Assembly: GCA_964371035.1 (NCBI GenBank)
Contig: CAYJLG010000010.1
Span: forward strand, 6,056 to 70,055
Reading direction: 5' to 3'
Length of the DNA stretch: 64,000 nt
DNA from: UBA1535 sp964371035
Lineage (GTDB): Bacteria > Bacillota > Clostridia > Tissierellales > Sedimentibacteraceae
Position numbers and translations under genes: made by a program. Positions 43,014-51,534 of this stretch are shown here, one piece after another. The notes under the pieces were generated by a model. That model saw only the letters and a list, made by a program, of their open reading frames with translations, was not told the DNA's origin and searched no databases. Position 1 is the first letter of the stretch. Each line of letters begins with the position of its first letter.

Positions 43014-44075
43014 ATGGCAAAGGTATTAATGAAAGGTAATGAAGCGATAGGCGCTGCTGCAATTAAAGCAGGTTGTAAATATTTTTTTGGTTATCCAATA
43101 ACACCACAAAATGAGCTTCCAGAGTATATGTCGGCAGAACTTCCTAAAGTAGGAGGAGTATTTGTACAAGCTGAAAGCGAAGTTGCAGCTATAAATATGA
43201 TATATGGTGCAGCTGGAACAGGAGCCAGAGTTATGACGAGTTCTTCAAGTCCAGGTATGGCACTTAAACAAGAAGGGATCACTTATTGTGCAGGTGCAGA
43301 ATTACCATGTGTAATAGTTAATGTTATGAGAGGTGGACCTGGACTAGGTGGGATTCAACCTGCTCAGTCAGATTATTTCCAATCGACAAGAGGTGGTGGA
43401 AATGGAGATTACAGATTATTAGTATATGCTCCAGCAAGTATCCAAGAACTTGTAGATCATGTTTCTGGTGCATTTGCGAAAGCTGAAAAATATAGAATTC
43501 CGGTACTTGTAGTTGCAGATGGTATGATAGGACAGATGATGGAAGCTGTAGAATTTAAAGAAATAGATGAATCTGAAAAAGCTGATTTAAGTTGGGCTAC
43601 GACTGGAACAAAAGGAAAAAGACCTAAAAATGTTATAAATTCATTGTTCCTTGATCCTCAAGAACTTGAAAATCACAATTTTAGATTAGCAGAAAAATAT
43701 AAAACTATAGAAGAAAATGAAGTGCTTGCAGAAACTTTTGACATAGAAGATGCAGATGTAGTGTGCGTTGCATATGGTACTACTTCAAGAATAGTTAAAA
43801 ATGCTATCACTACTTGTAAAGCTAATGGATTAAAAGTAGGTATGATTAGACCTATAACTATTTGGCCTTTCCCAATGGATGAATTCAAAAAGATTAATCC
43901 TAATTGTAAAGGTATTTTAACTGTAGAAATGAGTATGGGACAAATGGTAGAAGATGTAAAATTAGCAAATGAAGGTAGATTACCTGTGCATTTTACAGGT
44001 AGAGTAGGTGGAATGGTTCCTACACCTGAAAGTGTAGTGGAAGCTATAGAAAAAATTGCAGGAGGTACAATGTAA
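43014..44075 (+). CDS. vorB: 2-oxoacid:ferredoxin oxidoreductase alpha subunit (VorB type)
   Basis: 353 residues. Pyruvate:ferredoxin oxidoreductase domains I and II: GNEAIGAAAIKAGCKYFFG, the YPITPQNELPEY motif and a C-terminal domain (AYGTTSRIVKNAI, MIRPITIWPFP). The start MAKVLMKGNEAIG strongly resembles VorB, the branched-chain 2-oxoacid (3-methyl-2-oxobutanoate) enzyme. It oxidises 2-oxoacids from Val, Leu and Ile to acyl-CoA, CO2 and reduced ferredoxin. The ptb-buk context supports the branched-chain assignment; KOR is the alternative. Confidence 0.9.
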   Translation: MAKVLMKGNEAIGAAAIKAGCKYFFGYPITPQNELPEYMSAELPKVGGVFVQAESEVAAINMIYGAAGTGARVMTSSSSPGMALKQEGITYCAGAELPCVIVNVMRGGPGLGGIQPAQSDYFQSTRGGGNGDYRLLVYAPASIQELVDHVSGAFAKAEKYRIPVLVVADGMIGQMMEAVEFKEIDESEKADLSWATTGTKGKRPKNVINSLFLDPQELENHNFRLAEKYKTIEENEVLAETFDIEDADVVCVAYGTTSRIVKNAITTCKANGLKVGMIRPITIWPFPMDEFKKINPNCKGILTVEMSMGQMVEDVKLANEGRLPVHFTGRVGGMVPTPESVVEAIEKIAGGTM

Positions 44076-44821
44076 TGGCTATGGTATATGAAAAATCAAA
44101 AGGTATGACAGACGTGCAATTGCACTATTGTCCTGGATGTACACATGGTGTTATCCATAAGCTAGTAGCTGAAGTATTAGTAGAGTTAGGATTGTTAGAA
44201 GATGCTATAGGAATAGCTCCTGTAGGATGTTCAGTGTTAGCATATAATTATTTTGAATGTGACATGCAAGAAGCTTCTCACGGAAGAGCTCCTGCTGTTG
44301 CAACAGGCGTTAAAAGAGTATTGCCAAACAATACTGTATTTACATATCAAGGAGATGGTGATTTAGCATCTATTGGTACTGCTGAAATAATACACGTTGC
44401 ACACAGAGCTGAAAAGATAACAACTATATTTGTTAATAACGCAATTTACGGTATGACAGGTGGACAAATGGCACCTACTACACTAATAGGCCAAAAAGCT
44501 ACAACGGCTCCTTTAGGTAGAGATGCTGCACATGCTGGCATGCCTCTTAGAATGAGTGAAATGCTTGCAACTATAGATGGAGCGAAATTTATAGAAAGAG
44601 TATCCGTACACAATCCTGCAGCTGTTAGAAAAGCAAAAAAAGCTATTAAAAGAGCTTTTGAATGTCAAATGAAAGGCATAGGTTTTTCAATGGTAGAAGT
44701 ATTGTCTACATGCCCTACGAATTGGGGAAAAACTCCGATTGATTCATTGACTTGGCTGGAAGAAAACATGATACCATATTATCCGTTAGGAAATTTCAAA
44801 GATTTTGAGGGGGATAAATAA
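44075..44821 (+). CDS. 2-oxoacid:ferredoxin oxidoreductase beta (TPP-binding) subunit
   Basis: 248 residues. Thiamine diphosphate site GDGDLASIG followed by NNAIYGMTGGQMAPTT, and a CPGCTH cysteine motif near the N-terminus as in VOR/KOR beta subunits. It holds the cofactor that decarboxylates the 2-oxoacid. The ATG overlaps the alpha subunit stop by one base, and GGAGG lies in the alpha 3' end, so translation is coupled. Confidence 0.93.
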   Translation: MAMVYEKSKGMTDVQLHYCPGCTHGVIHKLVAEVLVELGLLEDAIGIAPVGCSVLAYNYFECDMQEASHGRAPAVATGVKRVLPNNTVFTYQGDGDLASIGTAEIIHVAHRAEKITTIFVNNAIYGMTGGQMAPTTLIGQKATTAPLGRDAAHAGMPLRMSEMLATIDGAKFIERVSVHNPAAVRKAKKAIKRAFECQMKGIGFSMVEVLSTCPTNWGKTPIDSLTWLEENMIPYYPLGNFKDFEGDK

Positions 44822-44822
44822 T

Positions 44823-45365
44823 ATGAATGAAAAAATTATAATGGCAGGATTTGGTGGACAAGGAGTAATGGCGATTGGCAAAATCCTTGCTTACGCTGGG
44901 ATGCTTGAAGATAAAGAAATATCGTGGTTGCCTTCATATGGACCTGAAATGAGAGGTGGTACTGCAAACTGTTCAGTAATAGTTTCAGACACGCTTATAG
45001 GTTCACCAATTATTAATGACGATGCTTCGTCTGCAATAGTGATGAATGGACCATCTTTAGATAAATTTGAAAATGATGTAGTATCTGGTGGATCAATATT
45101 TGTAAATGAATCTTTAATCAGCAGAAAAATTGAAAGAACTGATATAACTGCATATTACATTAAAGCTAATGAAATAGCGATTGAATTAGGTAATGCAAAA
45201 GCTGCCAATATGGTTATGCTAGGCGCATATCTTGAAGTTTTTAAACCTGTATCATTTGATGCTACTTTAAAAGCATTTTTGAAAGTATTTGGAGAAGAAA
45301 AAGCTAAGCTTTTACCTTTGAACGAAAAAGCTTTAATGGCAGGCGCAGAGGCTGTGAGAAAATAA
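44823..45365 (+). CDS. 2-oxoacid:ferredoxin oxidoreductase gamma subunit
   Basis: 180 residues, the POR gamma domain (GFGGQGVMAIGKILAYAG at the start; SWLPSYGPEMRGGTANCSV). It completes the CoA-binding side of the four-subunit enzyme. ATG 44823 follows GAGGGGG; the longer frame from 44805 would overlap the beta gene. Confidence 0.93.
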   Translation: MNEKIIMAGFGGQGVMAIGKILAYAGMLEDKEISWLPSYGPEMRGGTANCSVIVSDTLIGSPIINDDASSAIVMNGPSLDKFENDVVSGGSIFVNESLISRKIERTDITAYYIKANEIAIELGNAKAANMVMLGAYLEVFKPVSFDATLKAFLKVFGEEKAKLLPLNEKALMAGAEAVRK

Positions 45366-45456
45366 TTAAAAAATTGTTTGAAATTAATATTATCTTATAG
45401 TATAATTTTATTACATTTGTAAATATGATTTATGAATGCCTCTTAAATTTTTGCCT

Positions 45457-45494
45457 AAGTCACACAATAGCAATATTGTGTGACTTTATTTTTT
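45457..45494 (+). terminator. Terminator of the ptb-buk-VOR operon
   Basis: AAGTCACACAATA (45457-45469), loop GCAA, TATTGTGTGACTT (45474-45486), then TATTTTTT. A perfect 13-bp stem. Confidence 0.9.
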
Positions 45495-45528
45495 GATTAA
45501 TTATATTGAAGTAAAACGATATATTACA

Positions 45529-45640
45529 ATTAATTAACATATCATTAATTAACAATAAAAAATATTAATTTTAAATAAAACAAACATATAAATTTTAGCG
45601 ATTTACTCTTGCGAAAGTGTTTAATAACAAATAATTAACA
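45529..45640 (+). promoter_or_regulatory. AT-rich direct repeats upstream of gdhA
   Basis: ATTAATTAACA occurs at 45529-45539 and 45544-45554 (15-bp period), with a shorter third version ATAATTAACA at 45631-45640. Possible regulator or curved-DNA site in the 270 bp between terminator and gdhA start; otherwise I see nothing but the promoter below. Confidence 0.35.
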
Positions 45641-45659
45641 TAAATGTAGGATTTTTCAC

Positions 45660-45687
45660 TTGCATTTTATCATGATTTTGTTATAAT
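45660..45687 (+). promoter_or_regulatory. Promoter of gdhA
   Basis: TTGCAT (45660-45665), 16-bp spacer, TATAAT (45682-45687); followed by a 70-base leader to ATG 45765. Confidence 0.6.
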
Positions 45688-45764
45688 TTATTTGTATTGA
45701 AAATACGAAATTTGGTCATATAATGACTAATGTATATTAATTATATTATTTGGAGGTATTTATC

Positions 45765-47108
45765 ATGAATGCTTATATTCAAAAAGTAATCGAGCAAGTA
45801 AAAGTAAGAAATGCGGGTGAGTCTGAATTTATTCAAACTGTTGAAGAAGTTCTATCAACTTTAGAGCCTGCGATAGAAAAGCATCCTGAGTATGAAAAAG
45901 CTGGTCTTTTAGAAAGAATAGTTGAGCCTGAAAGACAAATTCATTTTAGAGTATCATGGGTAGATGATCAAGGACAAGTACAGGTGAATAGAGGATTTAG
46001 GATCCAGTTTAACAGTGCTATAGGACCTTACAAAGGTGGTATCAGATTTAACAAAACAGTATACCAAGGTATAGTTAAGTTTTTAGGTTTTGAGCAAATA
46101 TTCAAAAACTCTTTAACAGGACTTCCTATAGGTGGAGGAAAAGGTGGATCTGACTTTGATCCAACTGGTAAATCAGATGCTGAAATTATGAGATTCTGTC
46201 AAGCATTCATGACTGAATTATATAGACATATCGGTCCTGACATAGATGTTCCTGCTGGAGACATGGGTGTTGGAGCAAAAGAAATCGGATACATGTATGG
46301 ACAATATAAGAGAATCAAGGGTGTGTTTGAAAATGGAGTATTAACAGGTAAAGGATTACCATATGGCGGTAGCTTAATTAGACCTGAAGCAACTGGTTAT
46401 GGTGCTGTTTACTACTTAAATGAAGTTTTAGAACACAACAATGATACACTAGAAGGAAAAACAATAGCTGTTTCTGGTTACGGTAACGTTGCATGGGGAG
46501 TTGTTGAAAAAGCTAATGAGTTTGGCGGTAAAGTAGTTACACTTTCAGGTCCAGATGGATATGTTTACGATGGAGACGGCGTTAAAGACGAAGAAGTTGG
46601 ATACATGGTAGAAATGCTAAATTCAAGAAGAAACAAAGTTAAAGATTATGCAGATAAGTTTAGCTATGAATTCTTCGAAAATCAAAAACCATGGGATAGA
46701 AAAGTTGATATAGTAATGCCTTGTGCTACTCAAAATGAAGTTGGCATAGAAGAAGCTAAAATTATAGTTGCTAACGGAGTTAAATATTATATAGAAGTTT
46801 CTAACATGCCTACTACTAATGAAGCTTTAGCATACTTGATGGAAAATGGTGTAATCGTTGCTCCTTCAAAAGCTGTTAATGCTGGTGGTGTTGCTGTTTC
46901 TGCGTTGGAAATGAGCCAAAACTCTATGAGATATTCATGGACTGCAGAAGAAGTTGACTACAGATTAAAGAAAATTATGAAAGACATTCATACTGCATCA
47001 GTTGAAGCTGCTGAAGAGTGTGGATTAGGATACAACTTAGTTGCTGGAGCAAACTTAGCAGGATTTAAAAAAGTTGCTGAAGCAATGATGGCTCAAGGAG
47101 TTATATAA
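45765..47108 (+). CDS. gdhA: Glutamate dehydrogenase
   Basis: 447 residues, the hexameric 50-kDa type. The catalytic block PIGGGKGGSDFDP and the dinucleotide loop SGYGNVAWG are present. Interconverts glutamate and 2-oxoglutarate plus ammonia. In an amino acid fermenter it regenerates 2-oxoglutarate for transamination of branched-chain amino acids feeding the operon just upstream. The coenzyme (NAD or NADP) cannot be fixed by eye. ATG 45765 follows GGAGG; ATG 45750 is less well placed. Confidence 0.97.
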   Translation: MNAYIQKVIEQVKVRNAGESEFIQTVEEVLSTLEPAIEKHPEYEKAGLLERIVEPERQIHFRVSWVDDQGQVQVNRGFRIQFNSAIGPYKGGIRFNKTVYQGIVKFLGFEQIFKNSLTGLPIGGGKGGSDFDPTGKSDAEIMRFCQAFMTELYRHIGPDIDVPAGDMGVGAKEIGYMYGQYKRIKGVFENGVLTGKGLPYGGSLIRPEATGYGAVYYLNEVLEHNNDTLEGKTIAVSGYGNVAWGVVEKANEFGGKVVTLSGPDGYVYDGDGVKDEEVGYMVEMLNSRRNKVKDYADKFSYEFFENQKPWDRKVDIVMPCATQNEVGIEEAKIIVANGVKYYIEVSNMPTTNEALAYLMENGVIVAPSKAVNAGGVAVSALEMSQNSMRYSWTAEEVDYRLKKIMKDIHTASVEAAEECGLGYNLVAGANLAGFKKVAEAMMAQGVI

Positions 47109-47113
47109 TAGAT

Positions 47114-47146
47114 AAAAAAACTGCACACTTGTGCAGTTTTTTTTAT
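47114..47146. terminator. Bidirectional terminator between gdhA and nhaC
   Basis: AAAAAACTGCACA pairs with TGTGCAGTTTTTT around a tiny loop, flanked by A and T runs, so it can act on both strands. Confidence 0.85.
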
Positions 47147-47164
47147 GCTTTGTTTTAAGTAATA

Positions 47165-47193
47165 AAAAAGCTACCTGGGCATGGTAGCTTTAA
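47165..47193 (-). terminator. Terminator of the nhaC-type gene
   Basis: On the minus strand, AAAGCTACC and GGTAGCTTT form a 9-bp stem around ATGCCCA and run into TTTTATT. It lies just past the minus-strand stop codon. Confidence 0.75.
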
Positions 47194-47200
47194 ATTTAAA

Positions 47201-48634
47201 TTATGCAGTTTTAGCACCTTTAGCACCTTTGTATTCTTCGGCTGAAGGATCGTCTTCAAGTTTCATCATTGTAAATCCTGTGTAGCCTGCTAGTACAGAT
47301 ACTATTGGGCTTAACAGATTAAAGAAACAGAAGAACATATACTCAGTCGTCGGAATTCCTAAGAATGTAGACATTGTAGCTCCGCATGTATTCCAAGGAA
47401 TAAGTGCTGAAGTAACTGTTCCTGAATCCTCACACGCTCTAGATAAGTTTCTCGGAGAGAGGCCTCTTTTTTTGTATTCGTCCTTATACATTTTAGCAGG
47501 AAGAGCTATACCTAAGTATTGATCACCTGTCATAAGATTTACGCACAGACAAGATATAACAGTTACTAAAACTAATGAACCAGTAGATTTAGCAAAAGAT
47601 AATAAGCTAGATGCTATAACTTCTAGCATACCTGTTTTTTCTAACACACCACCAAATGTAAGAGCACACATAATAAGAGAAATAGTCCACATCATACTTT
47701 GAAGTCCACCTCTTGACAACAATGTATCAACATCTACGTTGCCAGTTTCAGAAACAACTCCATACATCATCGAATCGAATACTGTATAAGTATCTGATCC
47801 TTGTACAAACACAGCACAAAGTGCACCTAAAGTTACACCTACTATCAATCCTGGAAGTGCAGGAATTTTTAGTGCAACCATAATTATTACAGCTACTGGA
47901 ACTAATAATAATAAAGGGGATATTGTATAGTTTGCAGCTAAGGAATCAAGTAAGTTTTGTATTGCTGATGTGTCTAACTGTTCTGCTGAGAAGCCAAAAC
48001 CTATAACTGTAAAAATTACAAGTGTAATACCATAAGATATTGATGTAGTATACAACATGTGTCTTATATGATCAAATAAGTTTGAACCCGCAACACCTGG
48101 TGCTAAATTTGTAGTATCTGATAAAGGAGATAATTTATCTCCAAAATATGCTCCAGAAATAACTGCTCCAGCGGCTAAACCAGTTGGAATGTCTAAACCT
48201 TGAGCAACTCCCATCAACGCAATACCTACTGTTCCAGCAGTAGTCCAAGAACTACCTGTTGCTAAAGCAACAATACTTGAAAGTAATACTGAAGCAACTA
48301 AGAAAAATGTAGGAGATAATATTTGAAGGCCATAATAAATAAGTGTAGGCACTATACCTCCAAGTATCCAAGCTCCGATCAAAGAGCCTACAATTGCAAG
48401 TATTAACATAGCTTGCATAGTCGTAGAAATAGATTCAATAATTCCTTTTTCAATATCGGCCCATTTGAGTCCCACGACAAATACTCCTATTAACGAAGCT
48501 ATAGATGCTGCGATGATAAGTGGAAGATGAATGTCGATTTCTAAAAATATAATAGCGTAGAACAGAAGTACAATTGCTATTATAACGGTAATAATAGATA
48601 TTGCTAGTGATGGTTTCTTTTGTTGATTAGTCAT
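47201..48634 (-). CDS. NhaC family Na+/H+ antiporter
   Basis: 477 residues, about eleven or twelve membrane helices, the only clear minus-strand gene. Characteristic NhaC-family stretches: GSSWTTAGTVGIALMG, GAVISGAYFGDKLSPLSDTTNLA and CEDSGTVTSALIPWNTCGA. Members exchange Na+ for H+, or malate for lactate (MleN), so the substrate is uncertain. The next gene cluster encodes a membrane pyrophosphatase that could share the ion circuit. Ribosome site GAGGAGG; promoter and hairpin leader upstream. Confidence 0.9.
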   Translation of the reverse strand: MTNQQKKPSLAISIITVIIAIVLLFYAIIFLEIDIHLPLIIAASIASLIGVFVVGLKWADIEKGIIESISTTMQAMLILAIVGSLIGAWILGGIVPTLIYYGLQILSPTFFLVASVLLSSIVALATGSSWTTAGTVGIALMGVAQGLDIPTGLAAGAVISGAYFGDKLSPLSDTTNLAPGVAGSNLFDHIRHMLYTTSISYGITLVIFTVIGFGFSAEQLDTSAIQNLLDSLAANYTISPLLLLVPVAVIIMVALKIPALPGLIVGVTLGALCAVFVQGSDTYTVFDSMMYGVVSETGNVDVDTLLSRGGLQSMMWTISLIMCALTFGGVLEKTGMLEVIASSLLSFAKSTGSLVLVTVISCLCVNLMTGDQYLGIALPAKMYKDEYKKRGLSPRNLSRACEDSGTVTSALIPWNTCGATMSTFLGIPTTEYMFFCFFNLLSPIVSVLAGYTGFTMMKLEDDPSAEEYKGAKGAKTA

Positions 48635-48681
48635 TATAATTCCTCCTCATAATAAAATGAAATATTTTATTTGTTTTGCAT

Positions 48682-48713
48682 AATACTATCGTTTTGGGGC
48701 GAAAAATAGTATT
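48682..48713 (-). promoter_or_regulatory. Hairpin in the nhaC-type mRNA leader
   Basis: AATACTAT (48682-48689) and ATAGTATT (48706-48713) form a perfect 8-bp stem with extra A-T pairing inside, in the about 117-base leader. A second inverted repeat, AAAATCG/CGATTTT, lies at about 48726-48748. I recognise no known riboswitch. Confidence 0.4.
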
Positions 48714-48757
48714 GCTAAAACTATAAAAATCGCAAAAACAACGATTTTCATAAAGAC

Positions 48758-48786
48758 ATTATAACATAAAACGATAAAAATGTAAA
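48758..48786 (-). promoter_or_regulatory. Promoter of the nhaC-type gene
   Basis: Read on the minus strand: TTTACA (48786-48781), 17-bp spacer, TATAAT (48763-48758). Confidence 0.65.
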
Positions 48787-48827
48787 GTAAAAATACAAAA
48801 TAATGCGTATTATACATTTTGAGGTTT

Positions 48828-48901
48828 GTTACTGCTCACAGTCGATTTCTGGAGTACAAGCGATAGATTTTATTATTTTTTATGTTACTGTGAATAGTAA
48901 C
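48828..48901. repeat. Short inverted-repeat element (copy 4)
   Basis: 74 bp bounded by GTTACTGCTCACAG (48828-48841) and CTGTGAATAGTAAC (48888-48901). Just inside the left end it shares CAGTCGATTTCTG with copy 1 (3994-4006), proving common origin; it looks like an internal-deletion form. It lies between the divergent nhaC-type and secG genes. Confidence 0.75.
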
Positions 48902-48939
48902 TATCAATATTTAATTTATAAAAATTATATTTTTTTTTG

Positions 48940-48968
48940 TTGATTTTATTTTTTTAGTGTGTTATAAT
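48940..48968 (+). promoter_or_regulatory. Promoter of secG
   Basis: TTGATT (48940-48945), 17-bp spacer, TATAAT (48963-48968). Confidence 0.6.
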
Positions 48969-49011
48969 CTCATAAGTTAAATTGAAGTTAATCAGGAGGT
49001 GTAAGTTTATT

Positions 49012-49242
49012 ATGGAAATTTTAGTAATTATTCTTTTAGTAATTGCAAGTTTAGTGCTGATTGCAAGTATTTTATTACAATCAGGAAAACAAGCAGGTCT
49101 TTCAGGTGATATTGCTGGTGGAGCAGAATCAATCTGGGGGAAAAACAAAGGTAGAAGTTTTGAAGCGAAATTAGAAAAGGCAACTGCTGTTTCTGCTGTT
49201 GTTTTTGTAATTGCATCTGTTTTGCTAGTTGCGATTCAGTAA
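49012..49242 (+). CDS. secG: Preprotein translocase subunit SecG
   Basis: 76 residues with two membrane helices (about 2-22 and 55-76) joined by a Gly-rich loop containing LLQSGKQAGLSGDIAGGAES, the SecG hallmark. It assists SecYEA-driven protein export. ATG 49012 lies 11 bases after AGGAGGT, a little long; the frame is open upstream to 48982 but that extension lacks a ribosome site. Confidence 0.95.
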   Translation: MEILVIILLVIASLVLIASILLQSGKQAGLSGDIAGGAESIWGKNKGRSFEAKLEKATAVSAVVFVIASVLLVAIQ

Positions 49243-49278
49243 TACAAATATTAATTTATCAGTGGAGGAAATAGAAAT

Positions 49279-51321
49279 ATGGAAACATTATTATTGATAG
49301 CTCCTATAGTAGGGGTTATTGCTCTTTTTTATGCTCTTTATAAAGCTATGAGCATAAATAAAGTTGATGCAGGGAACGATAGGATGAAAGAAATTGCATC
49401 ATATATTGAAGACGGTGCGATGGCGTTTTTAACTAGAGAATATAGAACATTAGTTATTTTTGCAGGAGTTTTAGCAATTATATTATTTATAGGAATTAAC
49501 TGGCAAACGGCAGTAAGTTTTGTTATAGGTGCTTTGTTTTCTGCTTTAGCAGGTTTCTTTGGAATGAAAGTAGCTACTAAAGCAAATGTTAGAACTGCAA
49601 ATGCAGCTAAAGAATCAGGAATGAATAAGGCGTTAAATGTAGCCTTTTCAGGCGGCGCAGTAATGGGAATGGTAGTTGTTGGATTAGGCTTGTTAGGCGT
49701 TGGTGTACTATGGCTTGTATTTAAAGAAGATCCACAAGCTTCTGCTCACTTAACAGGATTTGGTCTAGGTGCTTCATCAATAGCATTATTTGGTCGTGTT
49801 GGCGGTGGTATATATACTAAAGCAGCAGATGTTGGTGCTGACCTTGTTGGTAAAGTAGAAGCAGGCATACCAGAAGATGATCCTAGAAACCCAGCTGTTA
49901 TTGCTGATAATGTTGGGGATAATGTAGGTGATGTTGCAGGAATGGGTGCTGACTTATTCGAATCTTATGTAGGTTCTATCATCTCAGCAATAACACTTGG
50001 AGCTGTCGCTTTTGCAGAAAACGGAAGTGGAGTATTATTTGCATTATTATTACCTGCTGTAGGTATAATAGCTTCTATTATAGGTACGATGTTTGTTAGA
50101 GGAAAAGAAGGTGGAAATCCACAAAAAGCTTTAGATACAGGTACTTATGTAAGTGCTGCTATCGTAGTAGTTGCTTCTTTCTTCCTAAGCCAATCAGTAT
50201 TAGGTGATGTTAGACCATTCTTTGCTATTGCAATAGGTTTAGCAGTTGGATTAATTATAGCAAAAATTACTGAATATTATACTTCAGGTGAATATAATCC
50301 TGTAAAGGGAATAGCACAACAATCAGAAACAGGTCCTGCTACTACGATTATTAGTGGATTATCTGTTGGTATGATGTCTACAGCTCTTCCAATAATAGTT
50401 TTAGCAATAGGAATTATTGGTTCTTACTTCATGGCAGGCATGTCAGGCGGTAGCATGGATGTATCACAAGGTCTATATGGAATAGCGCTAGCTGCTGTTG
50501 GAATGCTGTCAACTGCAGGTATGACAATAGCTGTCGATGCTTATGGTCCTATCGCAGATAATGCTGGTGGAATAGCTGAGATGTGTGAATTGCCACATAG
50601 TGTAAGAGAGATAACAGATAAACTTGATTCAGTTGGCAATACTACAGCTGCTATTGGTAAAGGATTTGCAATTGGCTCTGCTGCATTAACAGCACTTGCA
50701 CTATTTGCATCATATACTCAAGCAGTAGAAATTTCAACTATAAATTTGACTGAACCTACAGTTATAGCAGGTTTGTTTATTGGTGGTATGCTACCTTTCT
50801 TATTTTCAGCAATGACAATGAGTGCTGTTGGTAGAGCTGCTTATGCTATGATAGAAGAAGTTAGAAGACAATTTAGAGAATTACCTGGAATAATGAAAGG
50901 TACAGATAAACCAGATTACACAAGATGTGTTGATATAAGCACATCAGCGGCATTAAAAGAAATGATAGTGCCAGGTCTTTTAGCAGTTATTGTCCCTGTT
51001 GCTGTTGGAATGTTGCTAGGTAAAGAAGCTCTTGGAGGATTACTTGCTGGTGGTCTTGTTTCAGGTGTTTTAATGGCAATCATGATGGCTAATGCAGGTG
51101 GCGCTTGGGACAATGCAAAAAAATACATTGAGTCAGGTGAGCATGGCGGAAAAGGTAGTGAAGCTCATAAAGCAGCAGTTGTAGGAGACACAGTTGGAGA
51201 TCCTTTTAAAGATACTTCAGGACCTTCAATCAATATTTTAATTAAACTTATGACTATAGTTTCATTAGTATTTGGCCCTATGATAGCTGAATTTGGTGGA
51301 ATACTATTAAGATTTTTCTAA
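49279..51321 (+). CDS. hppA: Membrane-bound ion-pumping pyrophosphatase, K+-dependent type
   Basis: 680 residues, about sixteen membrane helices. Substrate and pump motifs: ADVGADLVGKVEAGIPEDDPRNPA, DNVGDNVGDVAGMGADLFE and GDTVGDPFKDTSGPS. The discriminating segment reads GNTTAAIGKG, with Ala457 and Gly460 where K+-independent enzymes carry Lys and Thr, so this is a K+-dependent enzyme; such enzymes may pump Na+ as well as H+. It recovers energy from pyrophosphate, useful in an energy-poor fermenter. Ribosome site GGAGG; terminator follows. Confidence 0.96.
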   Translation: METLLLIAPIVGVIALFYALYKAMSINKVDAGNDRMKEIASYIEDGAMAFLTREYRTLVIFAGVLAIILFIGINWQTAVSFVIGALFSALAGFFGMKVATKANVRTANAAKESGMNKALNVAFSGGAVMGMVVVGLGLLGVGVLWLVFKEDPQASAHLTGFGLGASSIALFGRVGGGIYTKAADVGADLVGKVEAGIPEDDPRNPAVIADNVGDNVGDVAGMGADLFESYVGSIISAITLGAVAFAENGSGVLFALLLPAVGIIASIIGTMFVRGKEGGNPQKALDTGTYVSAAIVVVASFFLSQSVLGDVRPFFAIAIGLAVGLIIAKITEYYTSGEYNPVKGIAQQSETGPATTIISGLSVGMMSTALPIIVLAIGIIGSYFMAGMSGGSMDVSQGLYGIALAAVGMLSTAGMTIAVDAYGPIADNAGGIAEMCELPHSVREITDKLDSVGNTTAAIGKGFAIGSAALTALALFASYTQAVEISTINLTEPTVIAGLFIGGMLPFLFSAMTMSAVGRAAYAMIEEVRRQFRELPGIMKGTDKPDYTRCVDISTSAALKEMIVPGLLAVIVPVAVGMLLGKEALGGLLAGGLVSGVLMAIMMANAGGAWDNAKKYIESGEHGGKGSEAHKAAVVGDTVGDPFKDTSGPSINILIKLMTIVSLVFGPMIAEFGGILLRFF

Positions 51322-51340
51322 TAAATAACTCTTGAATTAT

Positions 51341-51380
51341 AATGGATTTGCTATAATAGTTGGCAAATCCATTTTTTATT
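51341..51380 (+). terminator. Terminator after hppA
   Basis: AATGGATTTGC (51341-51351) pairs with GCAAATCCATT (51363-51373), followed by TTTTATTTTT. Confidence 0.88.
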
Positions 51381-51451
51381 TTTCCCGTTGAATTTTCAAT
51401 TTACTGTAAATTGCAGCCTTAAAACGATTTAAAAATTAAAATAAAAAAATA

Positions 51452-51480
51452 TTGACAAGATTATTTTGCAAGTATATAAT
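51452..51480 (+). promoter_or_regulatory. Strong promoter of the carD-like gene
   Basis: Perfect TTGACA (51452-51457), 17-bp spacer, perfect TATAAT (51475-51480), 54 bp before the start codon. Confidence 0.88.
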
Positions 51481-51534
51481 ATAATATTTGACTTTATATA
51501 GAATCTAGGTTATACTGTAAACAGGAGGTAGTAT

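Noticed and set aside
51390..51420. A further copy of the CTGTGAATAGTAAC repeat
   Set aside because: TTTACTGTAAATTG resembles an end only over about 7 bases; chance in AT-rich sequence.
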